From Gemmatimonadaceae bacterium (GTDB lineage: Bacteria; Gemmatimonadota; Gemmatimonadetes; Gemmatimonadales; Gemmatimonadaceae): a DNA stretch of 64,000 bases. The stretch lies in the NCBI GenBank assembly GCA_022843265.1, contig JALHNZ010000001.1, forward strand, positions 1 through 64,000, in the 5' to 3' direction. The notes beneath the pieces were generated by a model. That model did no database searches, was not told the origin of the DNA, and was given only the letters and a program-made list of their open reading frames with translations. The position numbers and the translations under genes are program-made. Shown here piece by piece: positions 30,883-39,548 of this stretch (positions within the stretch are counted from its first letter, which is position 1; the number at the start of each line of letters is the position of its first letter).

Positions 30883-31966
30883 AGCGGTTGCCATCAAACA
30901 CGGTGCGTCGATTGCCAAACACCCGTTCCAGTTCCCATTCGTACGGAAGCTTGCGGTTCGCCACCAGTTGAAGCGTGCCGCCCGGTCGCAGCACCTGCGC
31001 CGCTTCTTCAATAAATCGTACGGGCAGCGTCAGATCTGTTGTCTTGCCTACGTGGAACGGTGGATTGCAGAGCACGACATCAAATCGTTCGTCGCGAACG
31101 GCCTCGGTCACGTCACTTGCCAGCACTCGCCACCGCGCCGTACCCGAACACTCCATGGTACCTGTCGCACAGCGTATCGCTTCGCTATCTGCATCGACCA
31201 GTGTTACCGTGCCGTGTTTCAGAAGACGACCAGCAACGGCACCAAGCACGCCGGCGCCACAGCCAAGGTCCAGCACATCGGCACGCTCCGGGACGTGCAT
31301 GTGTTCAACAAGCGTGGCCGTGGCTTCATCAAGATGTTCCCACGAAAACACGCCGGGTCGCGTGAACACCGAGAGCGGCGACCCGCGCAACACATGCGAC
31401 ACTTCCAGAAAGGATTGCACATCATCAAACGGTGCGACAAGCGGCTGGAGTGCGGAGATGTCGACACGTTCGCCGCGTACACTCATCAACAAACGATGCC
31501 CGCCGGCATGGCCCATCACGGCGCACTTGCCAAATACACTCTCCAGCACTTTCGCGGCGGGTTTAATGCCTTCTTCGTTGCCACCAACAACAACACAACG
31601 TCCGCCAGGCTTCAGCACCTTCACAGTATCAAGCACCAACTGATAAAAGGCCACGCGCTCCGACGGCAAACGAATCACCACCACATCGAACGCGTACTCC
31701 TTTGCATCGCCAACGGAGAACCACTTCGCCAAACCGTGCGCGTGATGCACTTGCACCTGCGTGAGGCCGATCAACTCGACGTCTCGCCGCAACTGACTCA
31801 CCACCGGCCAACGCCGGTGCGACGCCGCAATACGTCCTTCAGCCGCGGCGCGCGCACCCATCGCCACCGTTGCACTCGACTCGGGATGGAAATACAGCAC
31901 GCAGTCGGTGGCGGCGATCCGTACTTGCTGGAGCAGCCGGGTGGCAGGAGAAACAGAGGATGACAT
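30854..31966 (-). CDS. rsmC: 16S rRNA guanine-N2 methyltransferase, RsmC/RlmG type
   Basis: 370 residues with two related methyltransferase-fold halves. The N-terminal half is degenerate ('VLKPGGRCVVVGGNEEGIKPAAK'). The C-terminal half is active, with SAM site 'VLDLGCGAGVLGAV', 'VDADSEAI' and catalytic motif 'VVLCNPPFHVG'. This doubled architecture is characteristic of RsmC (G1207 of 16S rRNA) and RlmG (23S rRNA); the two cannot be separated by eye. It follows the tlpA-type gene with a TAATG overlap (31966), indicating coupled translation, and converges on the pseudouridine synthase. Confidence 0.85.
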   Translation of the reverse strand: MSSSVSPATRLLQQVRIAATDCVLYFHPESSATVAMGARAAAEGRIAASHRRWPVVSQLRRDVELIGLTQVQVHHAHGLAKWFSVGDAKEYAFDVVVIRLPSERVAFYQLVLDTVKVLKPGGRCVVVGGNEEGIKPAAKVLESVFGKCAVMGHAGGHRLLMSVRGERVDISALQPLVAPFDDVQSFLEVSHVLRGSPLSVFTRPGVFSWEHLDEATATLVEHMHVPERADVLDLGCGAGVLGAVAGRLLKHGTVTLVDADSEAIRCATGTMECSGTARWRVLASDVTEAVRDERFDVVLCNPPFHVGKTTDLTLPVRFIEEAAQVLRPGGTLQLVANRKLPYEWELERVFGNRRTVFDGNRFKVLSATRE

Positions 31967-32571
31967 TACAGCCCCTTGTCAGCCAGCACTCGGCTGATCG
32001 CTGGTCGCAAACTCACCACCCCGATGGGTCCAAGCACACGATGTTGCACCACGCCATTGCGGTCGAGTAAGAAACTTGTTGGATAACCGCGCACACCGCC
32101 GAATGCGGAAATTGTGCCATCATTAACGATCGCGACCGGGTACGAGATCTCACGCTCGGCCAGAAATGCGTCGACCTCCATGGCTGGTCCGCGGTCCACC
32201 GAGAGACCAAGCACGACCAGTCCGTCCTCCGCGTACTGATCGGCGATTTGCTGCAACGCCGGCATCTCCACGCGACAGGGCGCGCACCATGTGGCCCAAA
32301 CGTTCACGAGCACGGCGCGTCCGCGCAGGCTGTCGTGCGTGACGAGCCGACCGTCGCGCGTGGTGACTTCATATTCGGGCGCACGCGCCTCGCCGCTGCG
32401 CACGCCCACGACGGCACCAAGGTGCGGCAAAAGTCGGGGTGTGGCCCAGATCACAACCGCCAGCACGAACAGATTTGACCAGTTCAACCAACGCCGCCAC
32501 CCGGGCGCACGTATGTCGCGATCGTGCTCGTCGCTCATTGCGGGCGAGTTGGTATGAAGCTCAGAGGACAA
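31966..32571 (-). CDS. TlpA-family membrane-anchored thioredoxin
   Basis: 201 residues: one N-terminal membrane helix ('LFVLAVVIWATPRLLPHLG', about 34-52), then a thioredoxin fold facing the periplasm with the active site 'WATWCAPCRVEMP' (Cys96 and Cys99) and the cis-Pro loop region 'GYPTSFLLD'. TlpA/ResA/CcmG proteins reduce disulfides, for example in apocytochrome c maturation, which fits the several c-type cytochromes in this window (inference). Met12 is an alternative start. The stop overlaps the start of the rsmC-type gene. Confidence 0.88.
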   Translation of the reverse strand: MSSELHTNSPAMSDEHDRDIRAPGWRRWLNWSNLFVLAVVIWATPRLLPHLGAVVGVRSGEARAPEYEVTTRDGRLVTHDSLRGRAVLVNVWATWCAPCRVEMPALQQIADQYAEDGLVVLGLSVDRGPAMEVDAFLAEREISYPVAIVNDGTISAFGGVRGYPTSFLLDRNGVVQHRVLGPIGVVSLRPAISRVLADKGL

Positions 32572-32668
32572 CGCGGGTTGGTCATTTGGAAGAAGATACT
32601 GTGCGCTTCGTCCCTATTGGTAGCGGTCCCTCTCGCGCGCTTGGCGTCCGACACATAGTCTCTGCCCC

Positions 32669-35041
32669 ATGCTCCCTGTCCTCCTCCTTAGTCTCGCGCT
32701 CACCGACTCCCTCCCCGGAACGCGCTTCTCCGATCCCGGCCCTGTATTCGACGGTCGACGCGGAGCGACATCGGTACCAACGCCGCGCATAGACGCCACC
32801 CCGAACGTGGACGGCGTGTTGGACGAAGCCGCGTGGCGTGACGCCGCTCTATTGACCGGATTCTCACAGTACTTCCCCACCGATGGCGTCGACGCACGCG
32901 ACAGCACCGAAGTGTTTGTGTGGTACTCGGCCACAGCGCTGCACGTGGGCATTCGCGCCTACGCCCCAGCAGGCACGGTGCGAGCAAACCTGGCAGACCG
33001 GGATCGCATCAGTCAGGACGACAACATTCAGGTGTTTCTCGGTACCTACGGCGACAGTCGACAGGCACTTGTGTTTGGCGTCAACCCGCTCGGCATTCAA
33101 AGCGATGGTGTGATTAACGAGACTGGCGCGCAAAGTGGCGGCGGATTTACCAGCAGCACGCCGCGTACTCGTGAAGCCGTAGATCTGGCGCCAGACTATG
33201 TCTGGAAGTCAAAGGGACATGTCACAGACTTCGGCTACGAAGTGGAAATGTCGATTCCGTTCAAAAGCCTGCGCTATCGCGCTGGTGATGAGCAGAACTG
33301 GCAGCTCAATGTGATTCGTACGGTGCAGCTCACGGGGCATGAGCAAAGCTGGGCCCCTGCGCTTCGCGCGGCGGCAAGCTTTCTCGCGCAATCGGGAACG
33401 CTCACTGGACTGCGTGATCTGCAGCGCGGCCTGACCGTCGACGTAATTCCGACGATTACCGCTGCCGCGAACGGCGCGCCAAGTCCCGGCACCAATCGTT
33501 GGACGTATCAAGCGGCTCGTCCGGAACTCGGTGGCAGCGCACGTTGGGGTATCACCAGCAACCTCACGCTCTCCGGCACGGCCAACCCCGACTTTAGCCA
33601 GGTTGAAGCGGACGCCACGCAATACACCTTCGATCCGCGGAGCGCGATCTTTTTCGCCGAGCGCAGGCCATTCTTTCTGGAAAGCCAGGAGCAGTTCACG
33701 GCTCCGAACCGCTTGATCTACACGCGACGAATCACTCAACCCATTGCCTCGGCCAAACTCACCGGCAAGCACAACGGCTTTGACATCGGAGTACTGTCGG
33801 CCGTTGATAGTCGCGAGGGATCATACAATCAGCGCGAAACGCCGCTGTACAACATTCTGCGTGTCCAGCGCGATCTCGGCACCACGAGTCGCATGGGATT
33901 TGTCTACACCGACAAGATTGAAGGCGATCGCTGGAATCGTGTGCTCGGCGTTGACGGTCGATTTGTGCGCGGTATTTTCAGCGCGCAGGGACAGCTAGCG
34001 GGATCAATGACTGGCAATGGCGACGCCACGAACTCTGCCCCCTTGTGGGATCTGTCGGCAAACTTTACCGGTCGCAAATACTACGCGCGATACGCCTTTA
34101 ACGGCATCAGTCCCGACTTCGATGCACAGTCTGGATTTATTGCGCGGCCCGGCATTTCCAACATTCAGGCCACGCACCGATACACCCGCTTTGGCGCACC
34201 CGGCGCACTCGTTGAAGCGTTTGTGCCGGAGGTCTACATGCTCGGCCGCTGGCAGTACAACGACATTGTGAATCGGCGACACGCCCAGGACGCGCAGATT
34301 CACTTCCGTACGAACACGCGTTTCCGTGGCGGATGGCAGTTCGGTGCACAGGTGCTGATTGAGGAATTTGGCTACGATCCCTCGCTCTATGCGAACTACG
34401 CGTTGCTTGTGCCCCGTGCAGGCGGCGGCGTGGACACCACGGGATACACCGGCACTCCCATGCTGCCGAATCTTGACTGGGTCATGTCGATTACCTCACC
34501 CGAGTTCAAACGATTCTCCTTCAATTTTTTCGGGATCCTCGGGCGCGATGAGAACTTCCCGGAGTGGAGTTCGGCTGGGGTTCGCATCTTGCAGGGCGCG
34601 CTGAATTTGCGCCCAACCGACCAGTTGCGCATTGCGGCCACGGTGAATGACGACACGTTCAATCGCGTGAGTGACCGAACGCAGGTGCAGCGCAGGTTCA
34701 CGAGGCGCGTACGCGCCGAGTATCAGATTACGCGGCAGATTTTCTTTCGCGTGATCGGTGAACATGCGGTCACAGACCAGGATTCGTTGCGCGACGATTC
34801 ACGCACCAATCTTCCGGTTTTTTATCGCGCTGCCAATGGCACGCTCACGCGCGCTGCCGCATTCAAGCGTGCGACCACGCGGCTCGATGTGCTCTTCTCA
34901 TACCTTCCAACTCCGGGCACGGTGCTGTTCTTTGGCTACGGCGACCAGCGCCGCGCAGACGAACCGATGGGGCCGGATCGGTTGATGCGCACACGGGACG
35001 CGTTCTTCACGAAGTTCAGCTATTTGTTTCGATTGCAGTAG
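32669..35041 (+). CDS. DUF5916 outer-membrane-type protein with CBM9-like domain (copy 2)
   Basis: 790 residues with a short signal-like N-terminus ('MLPVLLLSLALTDSLPG'), a CBM9-like module ('IDATPNVDGVLDEAAWRDAALLTGFSQYFP' pattern, about 45-230) and the DUF5916 region with the hallmark 'TANPDFSQVEADATQYTFDPRSAIFFAERRPFFLES' pattern. The end is beta-rich ('TKFSYLFRLQ'), as expected for a barrel. It is a divergent paralogue of the protein at 18487, so the genome keeps at least two. Function unknown. The next gene is convergent. Confidence 0.87.
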   Translation: MLPVLLLSLALTDSLPGTRFSDPGPVFDGRRGATSVPTPRIDATPNVDGVLDEAAWRDAALLTGFSQYFPTDGVDARDSTEVFVWYSATALHVGIRAYAPAGTVRANLADRDRISQDDNIQVFLGTYGDSRQALVFGVNPLGIQSDGVINETGAQSGGGFTSSTPRTREAVDLAPDYVWKSKGHVTDFGYEVEMSIPFKSLRYRAGDEQNWQLNVIRTVQLTGHEQSWAPALRAAASFLAQSGTLTGLRDLQRGLTVDVIPTITAAANGAPSPGTNRWTYQAARPELGGSARWGITSNLTLSGTANPDFSQVEADATQYTFDPRSAIFFAERRPFFLESQEQFTAPNRLIYTRRITQPIASAKLTGKHNGFDIGVLSAVDSREGSYNQRETPLYNILRVQRDLGTTSRMGFVYTDKIEGDRWNRVLGVDGRFVRGIFSAQGQLAGSMTGNGDATNSAPLWDLSANFTGRKYYARYAFNGISPDFDAQSGFIARPGISNIQATHRYTRFGAPGALVEAFVPEVYMLGRWQYNDIVNRRHAQDAQIHFRTNTRFRGGWQFGAQVLIEEFGYDPSLYANYALLVPRAGGGVDTTGYTGTPMLPNLDWVMSITSPEFKRFSFNFFGILGRDENFPEWSSAGVRILQGALNLRPTDQLRIAATVNDDTFNRVSDRTQVQRRFTRRVRAEYQITRQIFFRVIGEHAVTDQDSLRDDSRTNLPVFYRAANGTLTRAAAFKRATTRLDVLFSYLPTPGTVLFFGYGDQRRADEPMGPDRLMRTRDAFFTKFSYLFRLQ

Positions 35042-35055
35042 TGCCGAGAGCGCTC

Positions 35056-35074
35056 GACGCAACGTCCTTGCGTC
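35056..35074. terminator. Small bidirectional hairpin between convergent genes
   Basis: GACGCAA-CGTCC-TTGCGTC gives a 7-bp stem between the stop codons of the DUF5916 gene and the SET-domain gene, touching the latter's stop. There is no clear T tract. Confidence 0.35.
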
Positions 35075-35606
35075 AGAGCCCATCCGCCAGCAGCGCCCGC
35101 ACGCGCGCCGCAATCACGCGACGCGCTTCGCGTGATGCCGCGCTCTGCGGCGTGCGCTTGGGTCGAAGCAACGTACCGCGGCAACTTGTCGCACCGCACG
35201 CGCATGGGAAACGTCGTTTCGCTGCCGGCGTATGCTTCTCGTCCAGTTCGATGGCGTAGTCGTAGCCGAGCTCCTCGCCAGCGGCAACGTCACGCAGCGC
35301 GACCAGCCACAGATGATCGCCAATCACAATCGGTTCCAGATTCGGTTCGCAGGAATGATTGATAAAGCGCGCGTCGTTGCCACCAACGTTCGCATCGATC
35401 ACACGATCTTCGTCGAGTTGCAGGACAAACGTATGCGGCGCTTCCTCCTCTCCGTCCACAATCGGATAGCGTTGTTCCGCCACCTCATGTGGTATCAGCT
35501 CGCCGGTGTACTCAATGACCAGCGCGTGCTTGGCGATTGGGGCTTTGGCGAACATGCCTTGGCCATGTCGTGGAGAAAGACGTCGGTCAAGCGCGATTGG
35601 CGGCAT
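35073..35606 (-). CDS. SET-domain protein-lysine methyltransferase
   Basis: 177 residues, almost entirely a SET domain. N-terminal SET core 'RLSPRHGQGMFAKAPIAKHALVIEYTGELI', SAM/pseudoknot motif NHSCEPN (83-89), catalytic 'EELGYDYAI' (111-119), and a post-SET zinc cluster with Cys135, Cys137 and Cys142 in 'CACGATSCRG', which uses Cys86 of the NHSC motif as fourth ligand. This is the compact form of eukaryotic-type histone lysine methyltransferases; bacterial substrates are mostly unknown (ribosomal or nucleoid proteins are possible). The gene is divergent from the outer-membrane protein gene. Confidence 0.88.
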   Translation of the reverse strand: MPPIALDRRLSPRHGQGMFAKAPIAKHALVIEYTGELIPHEVAEQRYPIVDGEEEAPHTFVLQLDEDRVIDANVGGNDARFINHSCEPNLEPIVIGDHLWLVALRDVAAGEELGYDYAIELDEKHTPAAKRRFPCACGATSCRGTLLRPKRTPQSAASREARRVIAARVRALLADGL

Positions 35607-35760
35607 GCGGGTCGGGTCGAGTCATGGTTTACTGGACGCTGGGTGAAGCCAAACCAGGTTGCGTACACGGAATGGAATTTCACCCTGTTCGCAAGCTAAC
35701 TTCCCTGTGCGAGCTGTTGTGTGTTCTCGCAATGACCGTGGATTCTACAGGGAGGTGTGT

Positions 35761-36288
35761 GTGCGCGCTGGTCTCTTTGCTGCGCTGGCCTGTTCGCTCA
35801 TCGTCGCCGTGGTACCAACGCGAGCGGCGGCGCAGGGTTTTTCCGATGAGCCGGTAGGCTTCTCTCGCATTGTAAGTGTAAACCCCGTACTACTCGTGGT
35901 TCGCGGAAGTCTTGCGGCCGATATCGAGCAGCGTGTCGGACCAAGTGTTACACTCGGCGCCTCGTTCGCCAACTTCAATTTCTCCAACGCGGACTATCTC
36001 ACGCTGGAGGGGCGCGCTCGCTATTACGTGAGCGGGCGCGCACTCGATGGCATTGCCGTCGGCACGGTGCTTGGATTTGTTCGCTTGTCTGAAAATGCAG
36101 ACGACGGTGAAAACAGCGTCGGCATGAATCTCGGCTTCACCGGCGAACGTCAGTGGCTGCTCGGCGCAGAAGAACGCGTGGCTGTGACAGCTGGCGCGGG
36201 CGCCACACGCATCTTCTTTGCGGAAGATCGTCCTGCATTCCGCAGCGTATTGCCGATTCTCCGGTTGTCCGTAGGCTGGGGCTTTTAG
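35761..36288 (+). CDS. Small outer-membrane beta-barrel protein
   Basis: 175 residues from a GTG preceded by AGGGAGG; the frame is open to 35659, but that part is not protein-like. Signal peptide 'LFAALACSLIVAVVPTRAAA' then QG. The mature part is alternating beta strands with glycine-rich turns ('GSLAADIEQRVGPSVTLGASFANF', 'GRARYYVSG', 'LSVGWGF') and ends in Phe, as in eight-stranded barrels. The last strand and the size resemble OmpA/OmpW-like porin-fold proteins, but no specific family can be named. Confidence 0.75.
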   Translation: MRAGLFAALACSLIVAVVPTRAAAQGFSDEPVGFSRIVSVNPVLLVVRGSLAADIEQRVGPSVTLGASFANFNFSNADYLTLEGRARYYVSGRALDGIAVGTVLGFVRLSENADDGENSVGMNLGFTGERQWLLGAEERVAVTAGAGATRIFFAEDRPAFRSVLPILRLSVGWGF

Positions 36289-36291
36289 CGG

Positions 36292-36339
36292 GGGAGACGA
36301 CGCGCGCGTGTCATGGCCCGACACGCGCCGCCGTCTTCC
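36292..36339. terminator. Bidirectional hairpin between convergent genes
   Basis: A 20-base arm (about 36292-36312) and its imperfect complement (36320-36339) flank the loop ATGGCCC. The innermost part (GCGTGTC / GACACGC) is perfect. It lies exactly between the barrel protein gene and the dienelactone hydrolase gene, whose 3' ends face each other. Confidence 0.55.
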
Positions 36340-36341
36340 AC

Positions 36342-37214
36342 TTATCGCCCGATATGCGTTCTGAGAAACGCGATAGTCTTCGGCCACGCCTGTTCTGACG
36401 CGGCGGCGTTCGCCGGGTTGTTGTCTTGTGCGCGCAGGAATCCATGACCAGCGCCGTCAAAGATGTGCGACTCGTACGACTTGCCGAGCGCCTTCATTGT
36501 TGAGTCTGTCGCCGGAATCGTGGCGTTAATACGTGCATCGTTGCCGCCATACAACCCGAGCACCGGTGCTTTGATGGCACTCATCTGCGCAGCCGTTGGC
36601 GGTGACCCGTAATACACAACCGACGCTCCAAGCGCGGGTGACGTGGTCGCATGTAGAAACGATCGTGCACCGCCCCAGCAGAATCCCACAATGCCGTACT
36701 TGGGCAATGCGTTCGGCAACGCCATCCCGTACTTCGCCACCGCATCAAGAATGCGTGTGCCAATTTCTGGCGTCACTTTGCCGATCGCTACGCGACCCAG
36801 ATCTGACGTAGGATCCGCCTTCAGATCGCCTTCACGAAACATGGTGGTCAGATCCGGCGCGATACCAATGAAACCGTCAGCGGCCAGCTGATCGGCCACC
36901 GCACGCGTCCACGTATTGATGCCCGTGTTCTCGTGCAACGCAATAACGACCGCTGCTTTGCCGCTGCGCGACGGGTACACCACCCACGCCATCACGCTGT
37001 CTGTCGCGCCCACCTTGATTGCCACCCATTCCGCTCTCCGTGGTGACGACGCAATGCGAGCAACGGCGGTACCTGCCCCAGCCGCGATCGTGACGGGCTG
37101 ATTCGATGCGCTGCTTGTCTGGCCACCATCGGTTGAAGCGGACTGCGAACGGCCGCTCAGGAGTGAGCAACCGCCGAGCAAAGCGACGGTGCCGAGGGTC
37201 AGGATTTTACGCAT
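36342..37214 (-). CDS. Dienelactone hydrolase family lipoprotein
   Basis: 290 residues from the ATG at 37214, which has GGAG upstream; the ORF extends nine codons further without support. Lipoprotein signal 'ILTLGTVALLGGC', then an alpha/beta hydrolase fold of the DLH type: 'VIALHENTGINTW', nucleophile Cys in 'GFCWGG', Asp in 'YGGNDARI' and His in 'GAGHGFL'. The family hydrolyses dienelactones and other small esters. Membrane attachment to the cell envelope is unusual for a catabolic enzyme and points to an extracytoplasmic ester substrate (inference). Confidence 0.88.
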   Translation of the reverse strand: MRKILTLGTVALLGGCSLLSGRSQSASTDGGQTSSASNQPVTIAAGAGTAVARIASSPRRAEWVAIKVGATDSVMAWVVYPSRSGKAAVVIALHENTGINTWTRAVADQLAADGFIGIAPDLTTMFREGDLKADPTSDLGRVAIGKVTPEIGTRILDAVAKYGMALPNALPKYGIVGFCWGGARSFLHATTSPALGASVVYYGSPPTAAQMSAIKAPVLGLYGGNDARINATIPATDSTMKALGKSYESHIFDGAGHGFLRAQDNNPANAAASEQAWPKTIAFLRTHIGR

Positions 37215-37266
37215 GGGAACTCCGAAGGCGTGATACTGCAAACCAGCAGTGAACGAACTATCGAAC

Positions 37267-38583
37267 CTACGCCGACGATGTCGAGTTACCGACAGAAACG
37301 CGTTCCACGCGCCGGCCCTTCATCTTCAGCACTTTCACCGTACGGCCTGACCACAGGAACACATCGCCCTCGCGCGGCACTCGGCCAAGGCGAGACATCA
37401 CGAACCCGCCGAGCGTCAGTATTTCCTCGCGCTCGTCATCCGTGACGTCGAGATCAAGTCGGCTCTCCACTTCATCGAGCGACGCCGTCGCATCAACAAT
37501 CCACGCGCCCTCGGCATCCCGAACGAAGACGAGTTCGTCAGCCGCGTCGTCCGGAACCTCGCCGATGAGCGCCTCAAGCACATCATCGAGCGAAACGAGT
37601 CCGGCGACGCTGCCATACTCGTCAAGCACGATGGCTGCGTGCTCTCGCGACTGACGAAAACGATCCAGCATTTCAAACACCGGCATGGTTGCCGGTACAA
37701 AAATCGACGCGCGGGCGAGCGTACGAAGCCCCGCCGCATCCGGCACGGCCTCACCCGCAAAAAGACGCGACACAATGTCTTCGGCGTGAACGAGTCCGAC
37801 CACGTGATCCAACGTGCCATCACACACCAGAAAACGATCGCGTACCGCTTCTTCGAGTTGCACACGAACCGCTTCCGGGCCATCGGCGAGATCGACCCAT
37901 TGCACGTCTGGCCGAGGTGTCATGATCGACTCCACGGCACGATCGCCGAGCCTGAACGTGTTCTCGACAATCGCGCGTTCCGCCTCCTGCACCACGCCCG
38001 ATTCCGCGCCTTGTTCTACCATGGCGCGAATATCCTGCTCGGTGACTCCGGCTTCACTCACGGTGCCCAGGCCAAGCACACGCAGCACAAGATTGGTGGT
38101 CTTCGTGAGCATGCGGACCACGGGACCACCGACACTCGCCACGATCCGCATCGGGCGCGCCACCAGGGCGGCGACGCGCTCCGGATTGCCGAGCGCGATC
38201 CGCTTGGGCACGAGCTCGCCAATGATGAGCGAAAGGAACGTGATGGCTGCCACTACGATCGCGAAAGAAATCGTGAGCGCATAGGGACCAATCCACCGCA
38301 CGTCTCGCAGTTGCTCCGCGAGAACGGCCGCGATACCTGCACCGCCGAACGCGCCAGCAAGCACGCCCACCAGCGTGATGCCGATTTGCACGGTGGAGAG
38401 GAATGCCGTGGGGTTGGCCGCCAGCTCGAGCGCCGCGCGCGCGCCGAGATCGCCCTCTTCTTCCGAACGGTGCTCAAGTCGGGTACGACGCGCCGTCATG
38501 ACCGCCAACTCGGACATGGAGAACACGCCGTTGATCAGGAGCAGGATCAGGATGACAATGACTTCGGTGACGATTTCGCCCAT
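37267..38583 (-). CDS. CNNM/CBS-domain hemolysin-family membrane protein
   Basis: 438 residues in the UPF0053/CorB layout: an N-terminal DUF21/CNNM domain with four membrane segments (first 'VIVILILLLINGVFSMSELA', where the small-residue and Ser/Asn positions contribute to ion binding), a pair of CBS domains ('IMTPRPDVQWVDLADG', 'DEYGSVAGLVSLDDVLEALIGE') and a C-terminal CorC_HlyC transporter-associated domain. Homologues export Mg2+ or Co2+. The name haemolysin is historical. Its start is divergent from the next plus-strand gene, with a palindrome in between. Confidence 0.9.
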   Translation of the reverse strand: MGEIVTEVIVILILLLINGVFSMSELAVMTARRTRLEHRSEEEGDLGARAALELAANPTAFLSTVQIGITLVGVLAGAFGGAGIAAVLAEQLRDVRWIGPYALTISFAIVVAAITFLSLIIGELVPKRIALGNPERVAALVARPMRIVASVGGPVVRMLTKTTNLVLRVLGLGTVSEAGVTEQDIRAMVEQGAESGVVQEAERAIVENTFRLGDRAVESIMTPRPDVQWVDLADGPEAVRVQLEEAVRDRFLVCDGTLDHVVGLVHAEDIVSRLFAGEAVPDAAGLRTLARASIFVPATMPVFEMLDRFRQSREHAAIVLDEYGSVAGLVSLDDVLEALIGEVPDDAADELVFVRDAEGAWIVDATASLDEVESRLDLDVTDDEREEILTLGGFVMSRLGRVPREGDVFLWSGRTVKVLKMKGRRVERVSVGNSTSSA

Positions 38584-38604
38584 GGCGTGAAGTTAATGGC
38601 GGGG

Positions 38605-38630
38605 GTGACTTCTGCTTGTGCGGAAGTCAC
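38605..38630. promoter_or_regulatory. Palindrome in the divergent CNNM intergenic region
   Basis: GTGACTTCTGC-TTGT-GCGGAAGTCAC: an 11-bp dyad with one mismatch, centred in the 61-base gap between the CNNM gene (start 38583, minus) and the small secreted protein (start 38645, plus). Position and symmetry suit an operator for a dimeric regulator. Confidence 0.45.
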
Positions 38631-38644
38631 TATCTTTAGGCCAC

Positions 38645-39025
38645 ATGCCCTTGATCGTCCTGCTCTGGTTCGCGCTGCTCAATGCGCTGTCGCCTGCGAG
38701 CGCGTCTTACTCGACGCGGGAACAGCGCGCGTCAGCGAGCGCACCGGCCGAGGAATCGACGCCTTCCTGGGGCATTTCGGGCGCGCCGTCCTCCCGACAG
38801 GCGCTACGTGCTCCCGCACGGACCGCCGCGGCCATGGTGTCGCAGTCGTCGACTGTGGTCATTCCCGATCGGAGCGACGCGTCGCCGCGAGTGTGCGAGG
38901 CGTTTCGTACCGCCCTCGCTGCGCCACCCAACGTCCATGGCATCGCGCCGGCGCGCCACTGCTACGCGGCGTCGCGTGCCAGTCTGGTGCCGTACTTTCC
39001 CACTGCGCCGCCTCAACGCGACTAG
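38645..39025 (+). CDS. Hypothetical secreted protein
   Basis: 126 residues from the ATG at 38645. The N-terminus 'MPLIVLLWFALLNALSPASAS' looks like a signal peptide. The remainder is rich in Ala, Ser, Pro and Arg with two cysteines ('PRVCEAF', 'ARHCYAA') and no recognisable domain. Codon third positions are GC-rich, like the neighbours, which is the main support. There is no recognised family and it could be a spurious frame. Confidence 0.5.
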   Translation: MPLIVLLWFALLNALSPASASYSTREQRASASAPAEESTPSWGISGAPSSRQALRAPARTAAAMVSQSSTVVIPDRSDASPRVCEAFRTALAAPPNVHGIAPARHCYAASRASLVPYFPTAPPQRD

Positions 39026-39208
39026 CGGCTCGCGGTGTGCGATCGCGTCCTGAGACGCGCCATTCCCGCACCCGCACCCTGAACACTCATCGGCGACAGC
39101 GATTCGCGCTGCGCCGTTCACTCGCATTGCGGCGTCCCGCCTGTGGGAGGCTGCGCGCTCAGGCGTGCACGCCCTCCGCGAGGACGTCGCCTTACCGAAC
39201 CCTGATTC

Positions 39209-39427
39209 ATGAACTCCGAAACCGACGAAACCACGCCGCAACGCGCACCCGACAATCGCACATGGTACCAGCAAGAGCCTTGGCTGGCGCTGTGTCTCGC
39301 ATGTTTTCTCCCACTGATTGCGGCCATTTACGCCCCACAGTCGCTCAAAACGCCGCTACTCCTGCTATGCGGCGGGCTGTTTGTGGTGAGCATGGTCATG
39401 CTGAGTCGCCAGGCACGCGTGAAATAG
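39209..39427 (+). CDS. Small two-helix membrane protein
   Basis: 72 residues: a polar N-terminus ('MNSETDETTPQRAPDNRTWYQQEP') and two hydrophobic helices ('WLALCLACFLPLIAAIYA' and 'PLLLLCGGLFVVSMVML') with a short basic tail. The pattern suggests an inner-membrane hairpin. Function unknown. A GC-rich hairpin follows directly at 39438. Confidence 0.55.
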   Translation: MNSETDETTPQRAPDNRTWYQQEPWLALCLACFLPLIAAIYAPQSLKTPLLLLCGGLFVVSMVMLSRQARVK

Positions 39428-39437
39428 CGGCGCGACA

Positions 39438-39466
39438 ACGGCGGCGGGATCGTGCACCGCCGCCGT
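39438..39466 (+). terminator. GC-rich hairpin, probable terminator
   Basis: Perfect 10-bp stem ACGGCGGCGG / CCGCCGCCGT with a nine-base loop, 10 bases after the small membrane protein gene. There is no T tract. Confidence 0.5.
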
Positions 39467-39548
39467 CTGCGCTGCGCATCGCTAGGTTTGATCAGGCTCT
39501 TTGCGCAACACGCGCGGTCCGACACTCTCTTAACTCTCGTGAAGCTGT

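Noticed and set aside
30719-31963. 414-residue plus-strand frame over rsmC
   Set aside because: Antisense to the two-domain methyltransferase with intact SAM and NPPF motifs; composition is His/Arg/Thr-rich and not protein-like.
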